Shown in pieces: positions 57,581 through 64,000 of a stretch of 64,000 bases of DNA (positions are counted from its first letter, which is position 1; every line of letters starts with the position of its first letter). The notes below the pieces were generated by a model that had not been told where the DNA came from, did not search any database, and saw only the letters and a list, made by a program, of their open reading frames with translations. Both the position numbers and the translations under genes were made by a program. The DNA is taken from positions 2,795,001 through 2,859,000 of the forward strand of contig NZ_JAKRKC020000001.1 of the NCBI RefSeq assembly GCF_022664455.2. The letters run 5' to 3'. Source of the stretch: Actinomadura luzonensis (GTDB lineage Bacteria > Actinomycetota > Actinomycetes > Streptosporangiales > Streptosporangiaceae).

Positions 57581-58629
57581 CCACACCTCTGGAGTCAGCG
57601 GAGCCCGCCGTCCAGGCGGCGGGCCCCGCTGACGACCGCCCCGCCCGCCACGGCACGCTGCGCTACGCGGCGTCCAAGGCCGGCGGGGCGCTGTTCAGCA
57701 TCGCCATGGTGATCGTCGGGACGTTCTTCGTCTTCCGCCTGCTTCCCGGCGATCCCGTACGCAACCTCGCGCAGGGCCGCAACATGACGCCCGCGCAGCT
57801 CGACCTGGAACGTCACCGGCTGGGCCTGGACAAGCCGCTGATCGACCAGTTCCTCGACTTCGTCGGCAAGACCCTGCGGCTCGACCTCGGCACCTCCTAC
57901 GAGTACAAGCGGCCGGTGCTCGACCTCATCGGCGAGCGCCTCGGCCCGACCCTGCTGCTGACCGGCACCGGCCTCGCCATCGCGGTCAGCCTCGGCATCT
58001 GGCAGGGCACCCGGGCCGGCTGGCGGCACGGCACCCGCTTCGACCGCTTCTCCACCGGGGCGTCGCTGGTGCTGTGGTCGGTGCCCACGTTCTGGCTCGG
58101 GTTGCTGCTCATGATGGTCCTCGGCGTCGGCATCGGGCCGATCCCCGGGCTGTTCCCCTTCCGCGGCATCGAGAGCGTGGACGCGCCGGACGGGTTCGCG
58201 TACGTGCTGGACGTGGCCTCCCACATGGTGCTGCCCTGCCTGACCCTGGTCGCCGTCGTCTACGCCCAGTACCTGCTGGTCATGCGCTCCTCGCTGCTGG
58301 AGGAGGTCAGCCAGGACTACATCACCGTGGCCCGCGCCAAGGGGCTGCGGGACGACGAGGTGCGGCGGCGGCACGCGGTGCCGAACGCGCTGCTGCCGAC
58401 GGTGACGCTGGTGTTCATGCGGATCGGGTTCGTCGTGGGCGGCGCGGTCACGGTGGAGACGATCTACACCTGGCCCGGGCTCGGGCAACTGTTCTACGAG
58501 GCGGTGCGGGTGCCCGACTTCACGCTCATGCAGGGCACGTTCCTGCTGATCACGGTGGCCGTGATCGTCATGAACACGCTGGCCGACGTGGTCTACCACT
58601 TCCTGGACCCGCGGGTGAGGTCGGCATGA
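57577..58629 (+). CDS. Peptide ABC transporter permease, DppB type
   Basis: 350 aa, six helices. After a Pro/Ala-rich start, FRLLPGDPVRNLAQGRN is the DppB-type N-region; the EAA loop DYITVARAKGLRDDEVRRRH contacts the ATPases; the C-half has WPGLGQLFYEAV. ATG 57577 overlaps the substrate-binding protein stop (ATGA), and the stop overlaps the next ATG. Confidence 0.93.
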   Translation: MTTPLESAEPAVQAAGPADDRPARHGTLRYAASKAGGALFSIAMVIVGTFFVFRLLPGDPVRNLAQGRNMTPAQLDLERHRLGLDKPLIDQFLDFVGKTLRLDLGTSYEYKRPVLDLIGERLGPTLLLTGTGLAIAVSLGIWQGTRAGWRHGTRFDRFSTGASLVLWSVPTFWLGLLLMMVLGVGIGPIPGLFPFRGIESVDAPDGFAYVLDVASHMVLPCLTLVAVVYAQYLLVMRSSLLEEVSQDYITVARAKGLRDDEVRRRHAVPNALLPTVTLVFMRIGFVVGGAVTVETIYTWPGLGQLFYEAVRVPDFTLMQGTFLLITVAVIVMNTLADVVYHFLDPRVRSA

Positions 58630-59507
58630 CCAGCCTCGCCGCCACGCGCCGGCGCCTCGCGCTGAGCCGCTTCTGGGCCGAGTTCCGCACCCACAAGGCC
58701 GGGCTGGCCGGGGCGGTCGTCCTGCTGGTCGCCGTGGTCCTCGCGCTCGCCGCCCCGCTGTTCATCAGCGAGGACGTGACCAGCGTCGTCCAGGGCACCG
58801 GGCAGAAGTGGGCGGCGCCCAGCCTCGCCGAGCCGTTCGGCACCGACGAGTCGGGCCGCTCGATCCTGCTCATGGTGTGGTGGGGCTCGCGCACGTCGCT
58901 GCTCATCGGCTTCCTCGCCGCGCTGCTCAGCGTCGTGATCGGACTGGTGGTCGGCGTCGCGGCCGGGCACTTCCGCGGCTGGGCCGGCGGCGTGCTCATG
59001 CGGGTGACCGACTGGTTCCTGGTGCTGCCGTCGCTGGTGACGGCGCTGGTGCTGGCGGCCATCCTGGGCGGCAGCACGTTCACGATCATCATGGCGATCG
59101 GGATCACCACCTGGCCCTCGACGGCCCGCCTCATCAGGGCGCAGACCCTCGCGGTGGAGGCCCGGCCCTACATCGAGCGGTCGAAGGCGCTCGGCGCGGG
59201 GCACTGGCACGTCACCACCCGGCACGTCCTGCCCAACGTGGCGCCGCTGCTGCTGGCCAGCACCACGCTGGAGGTCGCCAGCGCCATCGTGACCGAGTCC
59301 ACGCTCGCCTTCCTCGGCGCCAGCGCCAACAAGACGTCGTGGGGCACGATGCTGCGCGGCTCCTACGACTACGGCGCCGCCACCAACGCGGCCTGGTGGT
59401 ACATCTTCATCCCCGGCCTCGCCATCCTCACCGTGGTCATGGCGTTCACGCTGGTCGGCCGGGCGCTGGAGGCCGTGCTCAACCCGCAGCTCAGGAGGGC
59501 CGCATGA
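58626..59507 (+). CDS. Peptide ABC transporter permease, DppC type
   Basis: 293 aa, six helices. Starts with the DppC-type cytoplasmic segment SRFWAEFRTHKAGLAGAVVL, then PFGTDESGRSILLMVWWGSR, the hallmark loop YIERSKALGAGHWHVTTRHV (EAA), and SWGTMLRGSYDYGA. With the DppB-type subunit it forms the peptide channel. ATGA overlap on both sides. Confidence 0.93.
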   Translation: MTSLAATRRRLALSRFWAEFRTHKAGLAGAVVLLVAVVLALAAPLFISEDVTSVVQGTGQKWAAPSLAEPFGTDESGRSILLMVWWGSRTSLLIGFLAALLSVVIGLVVGVAAGHFRGWAGGVLMRVTDWFLVLPSLVTALVLAAILGGSTFTIIMAIGITTWPSTARLIRAQTLAVEARPYIERSKALGAGHWHVTTRHVLPNVAPLLLASTTLEVASAIVTESTLAFLGASANKTSWGTMLRGSYDYGAATNAAWWYIFIPGLAILTVVMAFTLVGRALEAVLNPQLRRAA

Positions 59508-60478
59508 GCCTCTTGGAACTCGACGACGTGTCCGTGACGTACCGCATCGCGGCGGGCGAGGTGCCCGCCGTGCGCGGCGTGTCGCTGACCCTCGGCTCCG
59601 GAGCGGCACTCGGAGTCGCCGGCGAGTCGGGATCCGGCAAGTCGACGCTGGCCATGGCGCTGCTCCGGCTCCTGCCCCGGGACGCGCGCGTCGGCGGCCG
59701 GATCCTGCTCGACGGCGAGGACGTCGCCGCCATGAAGTGGGGCCGCCTGCGCGCGGTCCGCTGGGCGGAGGCGTCGATCATCTTCCAGGGCGCCCAGCAC
59801 GGGCTCAACCCGGTGCGCAGGATCGGCGACCAGATCGCCGAGCCGCTGCTCACGCACAACCTGGCCAGACCGGAGGGCGCCCGCAAGCGGGTGACCGAGC
59901 TGCTGGAGCAGGTCGGGCTGCCGGCCTGGCGGGCGCGCAGCTACCCGCACGAGCTGTCGGGCGGGCAGCGGCAGCGCGTGATGATCGCGATGGCGCTGGC
60001 CTGCTCGCCCCGCCTGATCATCGCCGACGAGCCGACCACCGCGCTCGACGTGATGGTCCAGGCGCAGGTCCTGACGCTGATCAAGGAGCTGGTGGCCGAG
60101 CACGGCATCTCGCTGATCATGATCTCGCACGACCTGTCGGTGCTCGCCGACGTCTGCGACCAGCTCGCCGTCATGTACGCCGGCCGCGTCGTCGAGCACG
60201 GCCCCTCCGCGCAGGTCTTCCACGACCCGAAGCACCCCTACAGCAGGGCGCTGGCGGCGGCGTTCCCGACCGTGGGCGACCCGGCCTCGCGCATGGCCCC
60301 GAAGGGGCTCGGCGGCGACCCGCCCGACCCCATGCAGCTCCCGACCGGCTGCGCCTTCCACCCGCGCTGCCCGGTCGCGCTGGCGGAGTGCCCCACCCTG
60401 GACGTGGAGCTCTGGCCGGCCGGCCCCGGCCGCAGCGCGGCCTGCGTGCACGTACGGGCGAAGGAGGAGGCTCGATGA
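59504..60478 (+). CDS. Peptide ABC transporter ATP-binding protein, DppD type
   Basis: 324 aa. Walker A GESGSGKSTLAMALL, signature LSGGQRQRVMIAMALACSPR, Walker B LIIADEPTTALDV, H-loop ISHDLSVLADVC. The C-terminal Cys-rich tail (GCAFHPRCPVALAECPTLD) is the [4Fe-4S]-like element of the peptide-importer ATPases (C-x5-C-x6-C pattern). Couples ATP hydrolysis to peptide uptake; overlaps its neighbours by 4 bp each side. Confidence 0.94.
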   Translation: MSLLELDDVSVTYRIAAGEVPAVRGVSLTLGSGAALGVAGESGSGKSTLAMALLRLLPRDARVGGRILLDGEDVAAMKWGRLRAVRWAEASIIFQGAQHGLNPVRRIGDQIAEPLLTHNLARPEGARKRVTELLEQVGLPAWRARSYPHELSGGQRQRVMIAMALACSPRLIIADEPTTALDVMVQAQVLTLIKELVAEHGISLIMISHDLSVLADVCDQLAVMYAGRVVEHGPSAQVFHDPKHPYSRALAAAFPTVGDPASRMAPKGLGGDPPDPMQLPTGCAFHPRCPVALAECPTLDVELWPAGPGRSAACVHVRAKEEAR

Positions 60479-61479
60479 CCGAGACGCAGACCCCCGCCGA
60501 GTCGGTCGCGACCTCGCGGCCCACCCTGCTGGAGGCCCGCGACCTGCACGTGGAGTTCAGCTCCCGGGGCCGCAGGGCGCGCGCCGTGGACGGCGTCAAC
60601 CTGGCGATCGGCAAGGGCGAGATCGTCGCGCTGGTCGGCGAGTCGGGCTGCGGCAAGACCACGCTCGCCCGCACCCTGCTCGGCCTGGAACGCCCCTCCT
60701 CGGGCGAGGTCCGCTTCGACGGGGCCGCGCTCGACTACCGCTCGCGGGCGCTCAAGGCGTACCGGCGGCAGGTGCAGCTCGTCCTCCAGGACCCGATGGG
60801 CTCGCTCAACCCCCGGCACACCGTGTACGAGGCCGTCGCCGAGGGCCCGCGCATCCACGGCCTGGCCGACGAGCGGGACGTCGTGGCCACGGCCCTGTCC
60901 CGGGCCGGGCTCCGCCCGCCGGACCGCTTCTTCCTGCGCTACCCGCACGAGCTGTCGGGCGGGCAGCGGCAGCGCGTGGTGATCGCGGGCGCGCTCGCGC
61001 TGGACCCGAAGGTGCTGATCGCCGACGAGCCGGTGGCCTCCCTGGACGCGTCGGTGCGCGGCGAGATCCTGGCGCTGCTGCTCCGGCTGCGCGACGAGCT
61101 GGGCCTGTCGGCGCTGGTCGTCACGCACGACCTCGGGCTGGCGTGGAACATCGCCGACCGGGTGGCGGTCATGTACCTCGGCAGGATCGTCGAGTCGGGG
61201 CCGGTGGAGCAGGTGCTGACCGCGCCGCGGCACCCGTACACGCAGGCGCTGCTGTCGGTGCTGCCGGAGTCGCCCGAGCGGGTGGTGCTGACCGGCGAGC
61301 CGCCGGACCCGACCCGCATCCCGGGCGGCTGCCGCTTTCACGCCCGCTGCCAGGTGCTCGCCTCCGGGCGGGCGGCCGAGGCCGGGGTGGACGGCCGGTG
61401 CCGGGGCGAGCTGCTGTCCGTGCTGCCCGCGCGGCCCGAGGCGCAGGCGGCCTGCTACTACGCGGACGCGGTGAGCTAG
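60475..61479 (+). CDS. Peptide ABC transporter ATP-binding protein, DppF type
   Basis: 334 aa. Walker A GESGCGKTTLARTLL, LVLQDPMGSLNPRHTVYEAV (Q-loop), signature LSGGQRQRVVIAGALALDPK, Walker B LIADEPVASLDAS, then VVTHDLGLAWNIADRVAVMY. The C-terminal Cys set (CRFHARC and later Cys) is present but more spread than in its partner. Last gene of the five-gene importer; its stop shares 4 bp (CTAG) with the convergent response regulator. Confidence 0.94.
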   Translation: MTETQTPAESVATSRPTLLEARDLHVEFSSRGRRARAVDGVNLAIGKGEIVALVGESGCGKTTLARTLLGLERPSSGEVRFDGAALDYRSRALKAYRRQVQLVLQDPMGSLNPRHTVYEAVAEGPRIHGLADERDVVATALSRAGLRPPDRFFLRYPHELSGGQRQRVVIAGALALDPKVLIADEPVASLDASVRGEILALLLRLRDELGLSALVVTHDLGLAWNIADRVAVMYLGRIVESGPVEQVLTAPRHPYTQALLSVLPESPERVVLTGEPPDPTRIPGGCRFHARCQVLASGRAAEAGVDGRCRGELLSVLPARPEAQAACYYADAVS

Positions 61480-62123
61480 CCGAGGTCGGCGTCGTGCACC
61501 AGGATGGCCGCCTGGACCCGGTTGGCCAGGCCCAGCTTGGCCAGCACCCGGCTCACGTGCGCTTTCACCGTGGCCTCGGTCAGCCGCAGCTCGCGGCCGA
61601 TCTCGGCGTTGGACAGGCCGCGGGCGAGGGCCCTGATCACGTCCTCCTCGCGGCCGGTGAGCGCGGCCAGACGGCGGCGGGCGGTCTCGGCGCGGGACGG
61701 CGCGCGGTCGGCGTAGGAGGCGATCAGCCGCCTGGTGACCGACGGCGACAGCATGGCCTGGCCGGCCGCGACCGTGCGGACGGCGGCGGCCAGCTCCCTC
61801 GGAGGCGTGTCCTTGAGCAGGAACCCGACCGCGCCGAGGCGCAGCGCCTCGTGGACGTACGCGTCGAGGTCGAACGTGGTCAGCATGACCAGCTTGGGCG
61901 CGCCGGGCGCGGCCAGCAGGCGGGCGGCGGCGGTCAGGCCGTCGACGCCCGGCATGCGCACGTCCATGAGCACGACCTCGGGGCGCAGCCGGGCCGCCGC
62001 CGCGACCGCCTCCGCGCCGTCGCGAGCCTCGCCGACCACGGCGATGTCGCCCGCCGCCTCCAGGATCAGCCGCAGCCCCGAGCGCACCAGCTCCTCGTCG
62101 TCGGCCACCAGGACCCGGATCAC
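61476..62123 (-). CDS. NarL/LuxR-family response regulator
   Basis: 215 aa. Receiver with D8/D9 acidic pair and phospho-acceptor Asp54 (VVLMDVRMPGV), Thr in LVMLTTFDLD, Lys in VGFLLKDTPPREL. The C-terminal helix-turn-helix is LTGREEDVIRALARGLSNAE and TVKAHVSRVLAKLGLANR. GTG 62123 overlaps the kinase stop (GTGA), so the pair is coupled. It may control the adjacent peptide importer or the secreted hydrolase divergent from the kinase. Confidence 0.94.
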   Translation of the reverse strand: MIRVLVADDEELVRSGLRLILEAAGDIAVVGEARDGAEAVAAAARLRPEVVLMDVRMPGVDGLTAAARLLAAPGAPKLVMLTTFDLDAYVHEALRLGAVGFLLKDTPPRELAAAVRTVAAGQAMLSPSVTRRLIASYADRAPSRAETARRRLAALTGREEDVIRALARGLSNAEIGRELRLTEATVKAHVSRVLAKLGLANRVQAAILVHDADLG

Positions 62124-63214
62124 GCGGGGATCCTCGCCGCCACGAGGAAGCCGCCGCCGTCCTCGGCGCAGGTGCGGAGCGTGCCGCCGAGCAGCTCCAC
62201 CCGTTCGCGCAGGCCCACCAGCCCCCAGCCCGCGCCGGGCAGCCCCGCGGGGGCGGCGGGCGGCGGCCCGTTGCGCACCTCGACCTCCAGCGCCTCGGGG
62301 CGGTAGCGGACGCGCACGTCGGTGCGGGCGTCCGCGGCGTGCTTGTGGACGTTGGTGAGCGCCTCCTGCACCACCCGGTACGCGGTCCGTCCCACGGCCG
62401 GCTCCACCGCCCGCGCCTCGCCCTCGTCGCGCCGGACGACCTCGATGCCGAGCGCCCGCGACTGGTCGAGCAGCCGGTCGAGGTCGCCGAGCGTCGGCAG
62501 CGGGGCGGAGACGGCCGCGGCGGGCTCGGGGGAGCGCAGGACGCCGAGGACGTCGCGCAGGTCCGCCAGCGCCTCCCGGCCGATCCCGCCGATCAGCGCG
62601 GCGGCTCGCGCGGCCGCCTCGTCGGCCGTGCGCACCTCCAGCGCCCCGGCGTGCAGCACGATCAGCGACACCCGGTGGGCGACCACGTCGTGCATCTCCC
62701 TGGCGATCCTGGCGCGTTCCTGCGCCCTCGCCTGCTCGGCCCGCATGACCTGCTCGCGTTCGGCGCGCCGGCGCACCTCGTGCCTGGCCCGCGTCCACAG
62801 GCCGAGCGCGAACGGCAGCCCGATCACGGCCACCGCCAGGAACAGCGCGTTGCCGGGGGTGGCGGCCAGCATCTCCTGCGGGCCGGCGCGCCACGCGCCG
62901 ACCAGCGCGGACGCCCCGCACACGGCGGCGCAGCCCCCCAGGTACGCGGCCGAGTCCCGGCCTTTCGCCAGGTCGCGGCCGGCGAAGTAGGAGGCGGCCA
63001 GCAGCGGCGGCCACAGCAGGAACCAGACGTAGGCGGCGGCCCCGAGGGCGGCGAGCGGCCACCAGGAGCGCCGCGCCCACCACGCGGCCGCCCCGGCCGC
63101 CGCGGCGACCGCGACCGCCGCCGGCAGCGGCAACCCCGACGGCGCCCCCGCCTGCCCCTGGAGGACGGGCAGCGAGAGCGCCGAAACCGCCGCGCCGAGC
63201 AGAACGAACCGCAT
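62120..63214 (-). CDS. NarX/DesK-type sensor histidine kinase
   Basis: 364 aa. Four to five helices in residues 1-140, then a short coiled segment with phospho-acceptor His175 in ERARIAREMHDVVAHRVSLI and a compact catalytic domain ending in GWGLVGLRERVELLGGTLRT. The N-box is QEALTNVHKHAADA. The extracytoplasmic loops are short, suggesting it senses the membrane or a partner. It diverges from the alpha/beta-hydrolase over 108 bp. Confidence 0.93.
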   Translation of the reverse strand: MRFVLLGAAVSALSLPVLQGQAGAPSGLPLPAAVAVAAAAGAAAWWARRSWWPLAALGAAAYVWFLLWPPLLAASYFAGRDLAKGRDSAAYLGGCAAVCGASALVGAWRAGPQEMLAATPGNALFLAVAVIGLPFALGLWTRARHEVRRRAEREQVMRAEQARAQERARIAREMHDVVAHRVSLIVLHAGALEVRTADEAAARAAALIGGIGREALADLRDVLGVLRSPEPAAAVSAPLPTLGDLDRLLDQSRALGIEVVRRDEGEARAVEPAVGRTAYRVVQEALTNVHKHAADARTDVRVRYRPEALEVEVRNGPPPAAPAGLPGAGWGLVGLRERVELLGGTLRTCAEDGGGFLVAARIPA

Positions 63215-63322
63215 GCCACCAGCGTAAGGGCCGGTCCGGCGCCGGCTTTACGACGAAAGTAGCGGTCCCGCCCGACGATCGGCGCTCCCGCCCGCGCGGC
63301 CCCCGCCGCCAGCCTGGAACGC

Positions 63323-64000
63323 ATGCTGAAGACGCTGATCGCCCTGTCCCTCGTGGCCACGCCCCCGCAGGCGGACCTCGCGCTGCCCGCCCCCACCGGT
63401 CCGTTCCCCGTGGGCGCCGCCGCCCTGCACCTGGTGGACGCGGACCGCCCCGACCCCTGGAACCCGGCGGCGGACGAGCGCGAGCTGCTGGTCACCCTCT
63501 GGTACCCGGCCCGCGCGGACAACGGGAGACGGGCCCCCTACCTCACCCCGCAGGAGTCGGCCGCCGTCCTCGCGCCGTACCAGGACGTGCCTCCCGACGC
63601 GCTGACCCGCGTCAGGACCCACGCCGGGCAGGACGCGCCGGTCCGCGCGGGCCGGCTGCCGCTGGTCGTCCTGTCGCCCGGCTTCAGCTTCCCCCGCGCC
63701 ACCCTGACCTCTCTCGGCGAGGACCTGGCCAGCCGGGGCTACCTGGTGGCCGCCGTCGAGCACACCTACGAGTCGGCCGCCACCACGTTCCCCGACGGCC
63801 GCACCACCACGTGCCTGGCCTGCGTGCCGGGCCAGGACGGCGCGAAGGTCGCCGCGAGCAGGGTCGCCGACGTGCGCTTCGTCCTGGACGAGCTGACGGC
63901 GGGCCCCTGGGGCCGCTCGATCGACGGCTCGCGGATCGCCATGGCCGGCCACTCGATGGGCGGCAACAGCGCGGCCCTCGCCCTGGCGAAGGACCGGCGC
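63323..64000 (+). CDS. Secreted alpha/beta-hydrolase, 3' end cut by window edge
   Basis: At least 226 residues, open to the window end. A signal peptide (MLKTLIALSLVATPPQA) is followed by FPVGAAALHLVDADRPDPWN and DERELLVTLWYPARADNG, the pattern of the PAF-acetylhydrolase/DUF-like alpha/beta hydrolases; the oxyanion region is PLVVLSPGFSFPRATLTSLG and the nucleophile elbow is AGHSMGGNSAALAL. The acid and His lie beyond the window. Probably hydrolyses an ester of a lipid or synthetic polymer. Divergent from the two-component kinase. Confidence 0.85.
   Translation, partial: MLKTLIALSLVATPPQADLALPAPTGPFPVGAAALHLVDADRPDPWNPAADERELLVTLWYPARADNGRRAPYLTPQESAAVLAPYQDVPPDALTRVRTHAGQDAPVRAGRLPLVVLSPGFSFPRATLTSLGEDLASRGYLVAAVEHTYESAATTFPDGRTTTCLACVPGQDGAKVAASRVADVRFVLDELTAGPWGRSIDGSRIAMAGHSMGGNSAALALAKDRR

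Overview
The window is chromosomal DNA of a very high-GC actinomycete: third codon positions are almost all G or C, GTG/TTG starts are common, ATGA/GTGA gene overlaps are frequent, and there is a GTG-started C-type L33 and a FAS1-like dehydratase pair. The gene set fits a filamentous Streptosporangiaceae-like genus (for example Nonomuraea), but that placement is inference. I see no rRNA, CRISPR array, transposase, integrase or prophage.

Layout. 0-3.5 kb: end of a membrane protein, then an HTH-TOBE regulator and the molybdate transporter modABC. 3.5-5.2 kb: an anti-sigma-factor partner-switching patch (one STAS protein, two RsbW-like kinases). 5.4-11.2 kb: macrolide-type glycosyltransferase, GlsB-like membrane protein, a PCMT-like methyltransferase whose reading frame drifts in its 3' third, and a 979-aa polytopic membrane protein. 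11.3-14.6 kb: a complete three-component cytochrome P450 operon (reductase, P450, 3Fe-4S ferredoxin) facing its TetR regulator across a 32-bp palindrome. 14.7-23.6 kb: membrane-anchored trypsin-like protease with a Tyr/Gly/Gln-rich tail, GNAT, flavin-reductase-like protein, Nudix, ChaA-type antiporter, drug-type ABC exporter, GH25 muramidase and an NlpC/P60 hydrolase.

23.6-33 kb: housekeeping core. tRNA-Thr(GGT), a CoA-binding protein, a secreted helical-repeat protein, a 20-bp tandem repeat, an OmpR/MprA-type two-component system, a secreted protein, tRNA-Met(CAT), rpmG, the HadA/HadB-like pair, a glycosyltransferase-like protein, murB, then a yybP-ykoY manganese riboswitch driving a UPF0016/GDT1-type Mn exporter. 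The tRNA-Thr/tRNA-Met pair that is adjacent in related genomes is split by 4.3 kb, and tRNA-Trp-secE-nusG does not follow.

33-49 kb: a 955-aa LAL-type regulator, a 48-codon gene, deoC with two aldehyde-dehydrogenase homologues (the second lacking its catalytic half), amidase, secreted alpha/beta-hydrolase, GNAT, HrpB helicase, an ArsR-like regulator divergent from an MFS exporter, a membrane protein and uppP. 49-55.6 kb: NmrA-like oxidoreductase divergent from an AraC regulator, a HAD-like protein, PspC, lipB, an APC permease under a split dre-like palindrome, a DJ-1/PfpI protein divergent from a copper chaperone with a CsoR-like box between them, and a DUF2809 protein. 55.7-64 kb: a five-gene peptide ABC importer in which every junction is a 4-bp overlap, a NarL-type two-component system, and the start of an alpha/beta-hydrolase.

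The best leads for new biology are regulatory or structural: the riboswitch with its mutually exclusive 14-bp hairpin, the TetR/P450 palindrome, the CsoR-like box shared by PfpI and a Cys-tailed chaperone, the tandem repeats at 24.96 and 46.0 kb (the latter built across a stop/start junction), the frame drift in the methyltransferase, and the membrane-anchored peptide-binding protein.
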